DNA of 64,000 nt from Bacteroidetes bacterium SW_9_63_38 (GTDB taxonomy: Bacteria; Bacteroidota; Rhodothermia; Rhodothermales; Salinibacteraceae): NCBI GenBank assembly GCA_003022435.1, contig PXUA01000015.1, positions 270,931 through 334,930 of the forward strand. The letters run 5' to 3'. The position numbers and the translations under genes were made by a program. Below, one piece after another: positions 37,653-45,819 of the stretch. The notes under the pieces are model-generated. The model saw nothing but the letters and a program-made list of their open reading frames with translations. It did no database searches and was not told where the DNA came from. Positions within the stretch are counted from its first letter, which is position 1. Every line of letters starts with the position of its first letter.

Positions 37653-37882
37653 GACGACGAAAAGCGCTCTTTGAGATCTGCTTCCGTATACTCAGGCTCG
37701 GGATCTTCCTCCATTCCCCGCATTGCAGAAGCGAGCGACAACCGGGTCCAATCCTGGTCCTCTCCATGAGCCGACTTCTGCTCAGTTTTCGTGAGCAGAT
37801 ACTCCACAAAGTCGAGCACCTCGGCCTGCGTTTGCTCCGGAAGGCGCTGGACTTGCTTGTTGATCTTCTCAGCAACGTTCAT
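37649..37882 (-). CDS. Antitoxin, DUF2281-like
   Basis: 77 residues. NVAEKINKQVQRLPEQTQAEVLDFVEYLLTK fits DUF2281-type antitoxins (L-P-E-x-x-Q-x-E-V-L-D-F-V-E-x-L), followed by a disordered acidic tail that would wrap the toxin. Upstream partner of the MazF-type toxin, in the usual antitoxin-first order. Promoter should lie in 37883-37987. Confidence 0.8.
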   Translation of the reverse strand: MNVAEKINKQVQRLPEQTQAEVLDFVEYLLTKTEQKSAHGEDQDWTRLSLASAMRGMEEDPEPEYTEADLKERFSSS

Positions 37883-37987
37883 GATTCGGGCAACGGATGC
37901 AGGAATATTGACGCTTCAGATATTGACGCTTCAACGGTACCTACGCTGAATCGAACAATTCGGTTCAAATGGCCCCGCGCGGGCCAC

Positions 37988-38175
37988 ATAACGGCGGAGC
38001 TCAGCTGAAATGGGCACGAAAAGGCCCGACAGAATCTGCTGTAAGAAATCTACATCGGCCGACGAAGTTTCCATTCGCTCGCCTCGCCACTTCCGACCGA
38101 CGAAGCCGAACCCGCACAGCCGACCTCGCCCGACAGCGGCACCGGCCCATTTTCAGCTGTAGCGATGTGTTATGC
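37988..38175 (-). repeat. attC-like site 1
   Basis: The clearest site. Outer R boxes ataacggcgg and tgtgttatgc; inner L boxes cagctgaaatgggc and gcccattttcagctg are reverse complements except for one additional A, the extrahelical-base asymmetry that gives attC its strand polarity. The stop codon of the DUF433 gene lies in the R box, as expected for a cassette. Confidence 0.8.
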
Positions 38176-38430
38176 AGTCACAACTGTTGCTTCTCCTGCT
38201 TCGGCATGAGCGTCTGCATCCTGCAGCGTCATGTCGAGATACGCTTCGGCCTGTTCCCGCGTGACGGTTGGAAATCCCTCCAGAAACCGATCGAGCGCTT
38301 CTCCTGCTTTCAGATAATCGATCAACGTTTGAACGGGGACGCGAGTCCCTGAAAACACGAGTGCTCCACCCAGCACATCAGGATTCCGCGATACGACCTG
38401 CTTTCCATGTGTGGGACGGCTTGTATCCAT
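38170..38430 (-). CDS. DUF433 protein, orphan antitoxin-like
   Basis: 86 residues. VVSRNPDVLGGALVFSGTRVPVQTLIDYLKAGEALDRFLEGFPTVTREQAEAYLDM is the DUF433 domain, a winged-helix-like antitoxin usually found next to a DUF5615 PIN-like toxin. No toxin partner is present here. It is the first cassette after the integrase. It may be a remnant or serve as an anti-addiction gene. Confidence 0.85.
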   Translation of the reverse strand: MDTSRPTHGKQVVSRNPDVLGGALVFSGTRVPVQTLIDYLKAGEALDRFLEGFPTVTREQAEAYLDMTLQDADAHAEAGEATVVTA

Positions 38431-38755
38431 CAGAAAAGAAGCGGTTATAATAGAACCTGTTTTAGAATTCTACGTCCTGTGACTGGAATTCGATCCAGCA
38501 ACGTAAATTCAAACTGCATAACACATCTTATAGCGATCGAGTCCGTGTCGTATCACGGAATGGTTCGGTATAACGTAAATTTTCTTACCGGCAAGGTCGA
38601 CACAGACATACGTTTACGAGAACACCGAATCGTCTTATCCCGATCATATCAGCATAAGACGTTATGCTGAACGCCCTGCACGTGTTTTTACGTTAGAGAC
38701 TCGCGGGCTCGCGGTCGAGTTCAGTAGCCTGTCCCTCCCCCGCAATCAACCGGTC
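38431..38755. promoter_or_regulatory. intI-cassette spacer with candidate attI core
   Basis: 325 AT-richer bases between divergent intI and cassette 1. On the minus strand gatgtgttatgcag (about 38514-38527) copies the outer end of attC-like site 1, giving a GTTATGC core at 38516-38522. A second inverted core gcataa-gac-gttatgc is at 38652-38667. Either could be the attI recombination site. The promoters of intI and of the first cassette should also lie here. Confidence 0.5.
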
Positions 38756-39600
38756 ATGCCATCGTCCGACTCGGCGTCGTCTCCCTCTCTCCTCGATCGT
38801 GTCCGAGCCCGTTGTCATCGGAAGGGCTATAGCTATCGCACGGAGCAATCGTACACCCGCTGGATCGTACGATACGTCAAGTACCACGATACCACACATC
38901 CGCAACACCTGGACAAACAGGAGGTGCGAGCGTATCTGTCGTACCTCGCTACGGACCGCCATCTCGCAGCCTCCACCCAAAACCAGGCACTGAGCGCACT
39001 TCTCTTTCTCTACCGGGGCGTGCTCGGACGAGACTGGGAAGCGATCACAGACTTTGAGCGGGCAGAGGACCTCGACTTCGACTACGGTCAGATCGTCGTT
39101 CGACAGGGCAAGGGCAAGAAAGACCGGACGACACTGTTCCCGACGTGCCTCAAGCACCGCTCCGTCGCCAGCTCCGCAAGAGCCGAGCACGGTGGAAGGA
39201 AGATCAAGCGGCAGGATACGGCACAGCCTCCATGCCGAAGGCCCTCGAACGCAAGTATCCAAACGCCGCCGATGAGTGGGGCTGGCAGTACGTCTTCCCG
39301 TCCCGCTCGCGATCCAAAGATCCGAGAAGCGGTCAACTCAAACGGCACCACCGATCTCCCTCCGCAGTCCAGAAGGCCGTCAAACGCGCGGTTCGCGCAG
39401 CGGACAGTACCAAGGCGGCAAGCTGCCACACGTTGAGACACTCGTTTGCCACTCACCTTCTGGAACAAGGGACCGACATCCGTACGGTCCAGGATCTGCT
39501 CGGCCACGAGGACCTCCGCACCACCCAGGTGTACCTGCACATGCTCAACAGTAAACAGGCAGGAACAGAACGCCCCCTCGACACCCTCTCAGCAGAATGA
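38756..39600 (+). pseudogene. intI: Integron integrase, inactivated
   Basis: Tyrosine recombinase of the IntI branch. The N-terminal part is diagnostic: LLDRVRARCHRKGYSYRTEQSYTRWIVRYVKYHDTTHP, then AASTQNQALSALLFLYRGVLG. Right after GRDWE the protein jumps to [28 protein letters not shown], so some 50-60 residues containing the first catalytic Arg (G-x-R-x-x-E region) are missing. At about 39154 a 1-base deletion shifts the frame; the rest continues in the next frame with [29 protein letters not shown] (IntI-specific patch), [28 protein letters not shown] and YLHMLN. The remaining His-x-x-Arg, His and Tyr are intact. Start ATG 38756. Confidence 0.88.
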
Positions 39601-39684
39601 ATCGCCCCGTACGACGCCACGTCGATCCTCGATTCTCGTCCGGGTACAATCCTATCCATCAGGCAACCGCCCCGCTTCCCCCCT

Positions 39685-39812
39685 CGCCTTTCCCCTCTCG
39701 CCTTTCCCCTCTCGCCTCTTCCCTTTCCTCGTACGTCCCCGATTCTCGATCCCAATCCGCATCCTCCGCCTCTCGCCCATCGCCTCTCGCCCATCGCCTC
39801 TCGCCTTTCTCC
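39685..39812. repeat. Pyrimidine-rich short tandem repeats
   Basis: Two copies of cgcctttcccctct (39685-39712) and two and a half of cgcctctcgcccat (39767-39804) in the intI-dnaE spacer. The tract is strongly C/T-biased on the + strand. The rest of the 350-base spacer shows nothing recognisable. Confidence 0.75.
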
Positions 39813-39950
39813 TCTCCCCGCCCACACGCACAAACATTTCGATTGACGCCTACGCCAACAGGGTTTTTCTTGCACGATCGTGTCGGGGGCACCTCGTGAC
39901 GTTGTGCCTCCCCGTCGCCCCGTCTCCCGCATCACCGCCGTCCCGCCTGT

Positions 39951-42900
39951 ATGCCCGACGTTTCCCACCTCCACTGCCACACGCAGTACTCCCTGCTCGA
40001 CGGCGCCGCCGGCATCGACAACCTCATCGAAAGCGCCGAGCGCCGCGACATCCCCGCCGTCGCGATCACCGACCACGGCAATCTCTACGGGGTGCCCGAG
40101 TTCTACACGACGGCGAAGGACTCGGGCGTCCAGCCCATCATCGGGTGCGAGTTTTACCTTACCCCCAGCGGCATCGACGACCAAAGCGACTCGACGCGCT
40201 ACCACCAGGTCCTCCTGGCCAAGAACCAGATTGGCTACGAGAACCTGATGACGCTCTCCTCCCTCTCGTTCACGGAGGGCTTCTACTACAAGCCGCGCAT
40301 CGACCGCGACCTCCTGCGCGAGTACCACGAAGGGCTCGTGGCCACCACCTGCTGCCTCCAGGGCCACGTGCCGCAGGCCATCCTCAACGAGGGCGAAGAG
40401 AAGGCCCGCGAGCTGTTCGAAGAGTACCTCGACATCTTCGGGGACGACTACTACATCGAGATCCAGGACCACGACATCGACGACCAGCAGACGGTCAACG
40501 AGGTCTTGCTCAAGTGGCGCAAGGAGTACGACGTAAAACTGCTGGCCACCAACGACGTCCACTACGTCGACCAGCAGGACCACGAGGCGCAGGACATCCT
40601 CCTCTGCCTCCAGACCGGGGCCGACTACAAGGACCCCAACCGGATGCGCTTCAGCAACGACCAGTTCTACCTGAAGGGCGAGGAGGAAATGACCGAGGCC
40701 CTTACCGGCATCCCGAAGGACTTCCAGCGGGAGGCGCTCGTCACCACCAACGAGGTCGCGGACAAGTGCAAGTTCGACCTGCCGATGGGCGACCTTCTCA
40801 TGCCCCACTACCCCATCCCCAGTGGGTTTGAGGACATGGACGCGTACCTGCGGCACGTCACCTTCGAGCGGGCCAAGGAGCGCTACGGCGACCCGCTGCC
40901 CCAAAACGTGGTGGACCGCCTCGACCACGAGCTCGGCATTATCGCCGACGAGGGCTACTCCGGCTACTTCCTCATCGTGCAGGACTTCACGGACGCCGCC
41001 CGCGAGCTCGACGTGCGCGTAGGGCCGGGCCGCGGCTCGGCTGCCGGGTCGTGCGTCTCCTACTGCCTCGGCATCACGGACGTCGACCCCATCGAGTACG
41101 ACCTCCTTTTCGAGCGCTTCCTGAACCCGGAGCGCGTCTCGATGCCGGACATCGACATCGACTTCGACGATCGGGGCCGCTCGAAGGTCATCGACTACGT
41201 GGTCGAGAAGTACGGGCAGGAAAACGTCTGCCAGATCATCACCTTCGGCACGATGGGCGCCAAGACGGTAGTGCGCGACGTGTCGCGCGTGCTGGACATT
41301 CCCCTCGACCGCGCCGATGAGATTGCGAAGATGATCCCCGAGGGGCCGGGCGTCGACCTGGAGAGCGCCTTCGAGGGCAACCCCGACTTCCGCGCCCTCA
41401 AGGACGCCGACGACCCCGAGGTGCGCAAGATGATGCAGTACGCCGAGGTGCTGGAGGGCTCGGTGCGGCACACCGGCGTCCACGCCGCCGGCGTCATCAT
41501 CGCCCCGGGTACCATCAGCGACTACGTGCCCGTCTCCGTCGCCAAGAGCAAGGGCGAAGAGGTCGTCACTACCCAGTACGACGGCGACTGGGTGGAGGAA
41601 TTCGGCCTGCTGAAGATGGACTTCCTGGGCCTCAAGACGCTCACCCTCATCGAGGACACCGTCGACCTCGTCGGGGAAACGCGCGACATCGAGATCGACA
41701 TCGACGACATTCCGCTCGACGACGAAACGACCTTCGAGCTCTTCCAGCGGGGCGACACCGTCTCCATCTTTCAGTTCGAGTCGACCGGCATGCGGGAGCA
41801 CCTCCGCAAGCTGAAGCCGACGGAGATCGACGACCTCATTGCCATGAACGCCCTCTACCGTCCGGGGCCCATGGAAAATATTCCCACCTACGTGGCCCGC
41901 AAGCACGGGCGGGAAGAGGTGGAGTACCCGCATCCCCTCCTCGAAGACATCCTGGAGCCCACCTACGGCATCGCCGTCTTCCAGGAGCAGGTCATGAAGA
42001 TGGCGCAGAAGCTGGCCGGGTTTTCCCTGGGGGAGGCCGACATCCTGCGCCGCGCCATGGGCAAGAAGAAGGAAAAGCTCATGCGCAAGCAGCGCGAGAA
42101 ATTCGTCGAGGGCTGCAAGGAAGAAAACGACATCGACGCGGACGAGGCGAACGAGCTGTTCGACATCATCAACGAGTTCGCCGGGTACGGCTTCAACCGC
42201 TCGCACGCCGCCGCGTACTCCCTGGTCGCCTACCAGACGGCCTACCTCAAGGCCCACTTCCCGCCGGAGTTCATGGCGGCGGCGATGACCAACGAGATGT
42301 CCAACACCGACAAGCTGTCGAAGGTGCTGGAGGAGGCCCGCAGCATGGACCTGGAGGTGCTGTCCCCCTCCATCAACGACAGCAAGGCCTACTTCACGGT
42401 ACAGGCCAGCTCAGCTGGCCAAGATGGGAAGGTCCGCTTCGGCCTCGCCGCCATCAAGAACGCGGGCGAGAAAGCCATCGACAAGATCATTGAGGCCCGG
42501 GAGGAGCACGGCCCGTTTGAGGACATCTTCGACGTCACGAAGAACGTGGACCTGGGCGCGGTCAACAAGCGCACGCTCGAGGCCCTGGCCCAGGCCGGCG
42601 CGCTCGACGACCTGGAGGGCCACCGCGCCCAGCTGATCGAGGGCATGGACACGGCCGTCCAGTACGGCCAGAAAATCCAGCACGACCGCATGGCCGGCCA
42701 GAACTCCCTCTTCGGCGACGGAGACGCCGGCGCGGAGGCGATGGAGCCGGGCCTGCCCTCCGAGGTCGAGACGTGGCCCAAAGCCAAGCGCCTCAAAAAA
42801 GAGCACGAGGTGCTCGGCTTTTACGTCTCCGGCCATCCGCTCGACGAGTACCAGGCTGAGGCGGAGGCCTTCGCCACCGCCCACTTCGGCGAGCCGGACA

Positions 42901-43463
42901 AGCTGGAAGAAACGATCGAGCAGTCCCGACAGTCGTCGGGAGACGGCCGCAACCGCGGCCCGGTGCGCACCTTCTGCGGCATCATCACCGAGGTCAGCCG
43001 CAACACGACGAAGTCGGGCAAACCCATCGCCTTCGCCAATATCGAGGACTTTACCGGCGAGGGCGAGATGGTCATCTTCTCCAACATCCTCGACCGCGTC
43101 CAGCCCTACCTGAAGGTCGACAAGGTCGTCCTCGTCAAGGGCAATGTCGAGGTACGCGGCGGCACCGTGAATGTGATCGCGAAGGAAATCAACCCGATGT
43201 GGAAGGTGCGCGAGCAGATGGTGAGCGAGGTCGTGCTCACCGTCAACCTCGATGAGGTGATGCCTCGGGAACTACAAGAATTCCAATCCTTCTGCGAGCG
43301 CAGCCCCGGCAACTGCAAGCTCTACTTCGACGTGGACGCCCCCGAACTGCGCGGCCAGGAACGCCTGCGGAGCCGGGCGTACGTGGTCGAACCGACCGCC
43401 GAGTTCATGAAGGGAGCCCAGCGGATCTTCGGGACCGACAACATTGCCTTGAAGGGAAACTGA
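39951..43463 (+). CDS. dnaE: DNA polymerase III alpha subunit
   Basis: Replicative polymerase, 1170 residues, normal for DnaE. N-terminal PHP domain starts DVSHLHCHTQYSLLDGAAG and has AITDHGNLYGVPEFY. The Pol III palm contains VGPGRGSAAGSCVSYCLGITDVDP and the aspartates of MPDIDIDFDDRGR; the fingers follow with the H-T-G-V-H-A-A-G-V segment. LYRPGPMENIPTYVARK, GYGFNRSHAAAYSLVAYQTAYLK, a helix-hairpin-helix region and an OB domain (IAFANIEDFTGEGEMVIF) follow. No intein. Two short palindromes lie inside the reading frame, both in linker regions (42404-42420, 42924-42941). Start chosen at MPDVSHLH. Confidence 0.96.
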   Translation: MPDVSHLHCHTQYSLLDGAAGIDNLIESAERRDIPAVAITDHGNLYGVPEFYTTAKDSGVQPIIGCEFYLTPSGIDDQSDSTRYHQVLLAKNQIGYENLMTLSSLSFTEGFYYKPRIDRDLLREYHEGLVATTCCLQGHVPQAILNEGEEKARELFEEYLDIFGDDYYIEIQDHDIDDQQTVNEVLLKWRKEYDVKLLATNDVHYVDQQDHEAQDILLCLQTGADYKDPNRMRFSNDQFYLKGEEEMTEALTGIPKDFQREALVTTNEVADKCKFDLPMGDLLMPHYPIPSGFEDMDAYLRHVTFERAKERYGDPLPQNVVDRLDHELGIIADEGYSGYFLIVQDFTDAARELDVRVGPGRGSAAGSCVSYCLGITDVDPIEYDLLFERFLNPERVSMPDIDIDFDDRGRSKVIDYVVEKYGQENVCQIITFGTMGAKTVVRDVSRVLDIPLDRADEIAKMIPEGPGVDLESAFEGNPDFRALKDADDPEVRKMMQYAEVLEGSVRHTGVHAAGVIIAPGTISDYVPVSVAKSKGEEVVTTQYDGDWVEEFGLLKMDFLGLKTLTLIEDTVDLVGETRDIEIDIDDIPLDDETTFELFQRGDTVSIFQFESTGMREHLRKLKPTEIDDLIAMNALYRPGPMENIPTYVARKHGREEVEYPHPLLEDILEPTYGIAVFQEQVMKMAQKLAGFSLGEADILRRAMGKKKEKLMRKQREKFVEGCKEENDIDADEANELFDIINEFAGYGFNRSHAAAYSLVAYQTAYLKAHFPPEFMAAAMTNEMSNTDKLSKVLEEARSMDLEVLSPSINDSKAYFTVQASSAGQDGKVRFGLAAIKNAGEKAIDKIIEAREEHGPFEDIFDVTKNVDLGAVNKRTLEALAQAGALDDLEGHRAQLIEGMDTAVQYGQKIQHDRMAGQNSLFGDGDAGAEAMEPGLPSEVETWPKAKRLKKEHEVLGFYVSGHPLDEYQAEAEAFATAHFGEPDKLEETIEQSRQSSGDGRNRGPVRTFCGIITEVSRNTTKSGKPIAFANIEDFTGEGEMVIFSNILDRVQPYLKVDKVVLVKGNVEVRGGTVNVIAKEINPMWKVREQMVSEVVLTVNLDEVMPRELQEFQSFCERSPGNCKLYFDVDAPELRGQERLRSRAYVVEPTAEFMKGAQRIFGTDNIALKGN
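42404..42420. repeat. In-frame palindrome GGCCAGC-TCA-GCTGGCC in dnaE
   Basis: 7-base perfect stem, 3-base loop, encoding part of VQASSAGQDG at a predicted domain linker. The layout (7-base arms, TCA loop) is like the insertion in the last CRISPR repeat (7-base arms, TGA loop), though the arms differ in sequence. Confidence 0.6.
42924..42941. repeat. In-frame palindrome TCCCGAC-AGTC-GTCGGGA in dnaE
   Basis: Same family as the intergenic hairpins at 6513 and 35469. It encodes SRQSSGD in a linker before the OB domain (EQSRQSSGDGRNRG), a place where insertions would be tolerated. Confidence 0.75.
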
Positions 43464-43847
43464 CGAACGCCCCCCTCTGCTCATCGCCCTCGCTTCGCCC
43501 ACGGACGGGCTCAACAGCCCCCGTCCGTCCCCAAACAGAATCGGGCCCGATGGAGGACGACTGTCCTCCACCCGGCCCGAAGGGCGTGGTGCATGTATGC
43601 ATCGGCGTCTGTCCAGGAATCTCGCGTCGCCGTTCCGACGAAAGTGTCGCGTCGCCGTTCCAGCGGAAGTGATGGACGGGGAACGCCGGGCCCTGCTGGG
43701 TGCCAGGGTCAAGAGGAACTATCTCAAAACAATTGAAGGATGCTCTACGAACTGCTGGAATCGATCACGCCCGCCGACTCTGCCCGTGAAGGCCCTTCAA
43801 GAGCGTCTCTCCTGTACCCACCTACCCGAGATAATTCCTGATGTCCC
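43464..43847. other. Intergenic region after dnaE
   Basis: 384 bases. A large hairpin is at 43541-43580. A tandem duplication of tcgcgtcgccgttcc occurs at about 43622-43664. No credible gene. Confidence 0.5.
43541..43580. terminator. Strong hairpin downstream of dnaE
   Basis: Inner stem TGGAGGAC-GACT-GTCCTCCA with outer pairing tcgggcc / ggcccga. There is no T-run, so a factor-dependent or bidirectional terminator is the most that can be said; it lies between convergent genes. Confidence 0.5.
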
Positions 43848-44180
43848 TCAGTTGAGAATCGTCAACTGGGTGGGGACGTGCTTGTCACCGTCCTTCTTGG
43901 CGTTCACCCGAATCTCCTGATCCACGGCAAGCGAGTCGAACGGCTGCGAAGCGAACATCTTGTTCACGACTTCAGTCGTGTCTGTGAACGTGAGTTCGAC
44001 ACTCCCGCCGCTCGCAACTGAGTCTGGAACCTGAACGGTTACGATCTGATCTCCGCTCTTGACCTCAGAGATGGTGCCGTTGTACGCAAGCTTTTCTGCC
44101 GAGTCGCCCCCGCCTCCACCACCACATCCGAGGAAGACCAAGAAGGCGAGCACGATGCTGAATTTCGAAAACGATGTCAT
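43848..44180 (-). CDS. Hypothetical lipoprotein
   Basis: 110 residues from MTSFSKFSIVLAFLVFLGC, with the lipobox Cys followed by a run of six glycines. The mature domain is beta-rich: YNGTISEVKSGDQIVTVQVPDSVASGGSVELTF, then SLAVDQEIRVNAKKDGDKHVPTQLTI, a small OB- or DUF5666-like barrel pattern. The longer upstream frame to 44405 is not conserved-looking and is rejected as start. Function unknown. Confidence 0.7.
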   Translation of the reverse strand: MTSFSKFSIVLAFLVFLGCGGGGGGDSAEKLAYNGTISEVKSGDQIVTVQVPDSVASGGSVELTFTDTTEVVNKMFASQPFDSLAVDQEIRVNAKKDGDKHVPTQLTILN

Positions 44181-44427
44181 AATAGATGCTATCCGTTTGA
44201 GCAGAAACTTTTCCTTATAATGAGGGACCAAGGACTGAAATTCAACCTTCATTTTTCTTCTTTTCGGTTCTGAACGGATGCCCCCGTTTGAGTCCGCCCC
44301 TCGTCGGGGCTGCCATGCCTCCGCGTTCGGTGCAGAAAAAATCCGAGGCGGCCCGGAACGTCCGTACAACCTGTCGGTGATGCAAAGACGGAACGACATC
44401 CACACCGACTCAGGCTTTCATCGGCAT

Positions 44428-45150
44428 ATGCACCTCGCCCTCATCGACGCCTCGCTCGGCACGCCTCACGCCAAGCGCAATTTTCCGCGGGACGTGAAGG
44501 CGTCGCTTACCATCTACGATGCCAATGAAGGAGAAATCCCTCCGCCGATCGGCGCCACCGGTCCCGTTCGCACGGAGGACGGACCGATTCCGTCCTTCGA
44601 CGGCGTCCTCATTAGCGGATCGCAGTCGTCGGTGTACGACAAGGAGCGCGAGTGGATCGAACCGCTGAGCCGATGGGTGGAGGGAGCCATCGCCGATGGT
44701 CTTCCCATCCTCGGCGTGTGTTGGGGCCACCAGTTACTGGCCCAGGTTCTCGGCGGGACCGTCAAGGGCGGCTCCTACGAACTGGGCTACGTCCAGATTA
44801 CCCAGGAGGTGGAGGATCCGATCTGGGACGGCCTCCCCTCCCCCTTCACTGCATTTGCCAGCCACTCCGACCACGTGGTGGGGTTGCCGACGGGTGCCAC
44901 ACTGCTGGCCTCTAACGAGACGGGCGTGCAGGCCTTCCGCCACGACCAGGTGTACGCGGTCCAGTTTCATCCGGAGTACGACCTGCAAACCGCGGAGGCG
45001 ATGATCAACTCCAAGACGACTCTGTCCCAGGACGCCCTCCATGCTGCTCACAGCACCTGCACCGACGAGAATGTCGCGGCGGCCGACTCGGCAAAGCAGA
45101 TTTTCGACAACTTCCTCGACCACGTCGAACGGTCCTCCACCCCGGCGTAG
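44428..45150 (+). CDS. Type 1 glutamine amidotransferase (GMP-synthase-like)
   Basis: 240 residues from MHLALIDASLGTPHAKRNF. Class I GATase domain: FDGVLISGSQSSVYD, nucleophile Cys in ILGVCWGHQLLAQVLGG, GSYELGYVQI, and the His-x-Glu in VYAVQFHPEYDLQTAEAM. It is a stand-alone member like those annotated as GMP-synthase-like amidotransferases. The DASxGTPH and RNF motifs recall proteins I remember from haloarchaea, consistent with gene exchange in brines, but that is inference. The substrate receiving ammonia is unknown; an in-frame start at 44381 is possible. Confidence 0.82.
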   Translation: MHLALIDASLGTPHAKRNFPRDVKASLTIYDANEGEIPPPIGATGPVRTEDGPIPSFDGVLISGSQSSVYDKEREWIEPLSRWVEGAIADGLPILGVCWGHQLLAQVLGGTVKGGSYELGYVQITQEVEDPIWDGLPSPFTAFASHSDHVVGLPTGATLLASNETGVQAFRHDQVYAVQFHPEYDLQTAEAMINSKTTLSQDALHAAHSTCTDENVAAADSAKQIFDNFLDHVERSSTPA

Positions 45151-45215
45151 GACGTAGGGGCCATTTTCATTTTTCAACCGTTTTCTTCGACTGAAATGCA
45201 CACCGGTTACTCGCC

Positions 45216-45650
45216 ATGACCATTCCGAATCTGACACGGGAAAACATCCAAGCCCACACGGCCGACGGGTCCTTTGAGCGCGGCCAGGAGTACCTGTCCG
45301 ACGGCGCCGTCCGGTCCATCAAGCGGCCCGACGAGCACACGTTGAAGGCGCAGGTTCAGGGCAGCGACGTGCATCCCTACCTCGTGCAAATCAGGTTTGA
45401 CGAGAACGACATCCGCAAGGTGCAGTGCACTTGCCCCTACCATGAAGGCAGCTGGTGTAAGCACATCGTGGCGGTGCTGTTGAAAACCCTCACGCAGGAA
45501 GAGATCCCGGTGTCGGAGTCGACGCGGGTCCGCAGCCTGACGCAGGATCTGGAGCGGGACGAGATCGTGACCCTCCTCGAACGTCTAGTGGAGCACGATC
45601 CGCAGCTCCTCGAACAGGTCAAAACTGAACGCTCCCGACTCGCCGGATAG
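45216..45650 (+). CDS. SWIM zinc-finger protein
   Basis: 144 residues. The SWIM motif C-x-C-x(n)-C-x-H is complete in VQCTCPYHEGSWCKHIVAVLLKTL (near residues 70-92), preceded by a beta-rich N-terminal part (ADGSFERGQEYLSDGAVRSI, HPYLVQIRFDEND) typical of SWIM proteins. Such domains bind DNA or protein and often occur next to SNF2 ATPases, but none is nearby. The C-terminus is helical and acidic (LERDEIVTLLERLVEHDPQLLEQVK). Confidence 0.88.
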   Translation: MTIPNLTRENIQAHTADGSFERGQEYLSDGAVRSIKRPDEHTLKAQVQGSDVHPYLVQIRFDENDIRKVQCTCPYHEGSWCKHIVAVLLKTLTQEEIPVSESTRVRSLTQDLERDEIVTLLERLVEHDPQLLEQVKTERSRLAG

Positions 45651-45819
45651 GGGCCGTGCCGCCTAGTCTGTCGTCTTGACTCCGGGTTCTCAGGAAGGGT
45701 TCCGTTCTGAATCGTGGTCGTCATCGGTGCCCGTCGCCCGCAGCGGACCCGGAGTCAAAACAGCGACCGGTGGGGGGACTTTGCCGTTACTCGTCACGTG
45801 GCTTCTATCTGCACAACGC

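Noticed and set aside
39453..42257. 934-codon open frame on the minus strand
   Set aside because: Antisense shadow of dnaE and its upstream repeats, caused by GC-rich codon usage; no domain and no start context.
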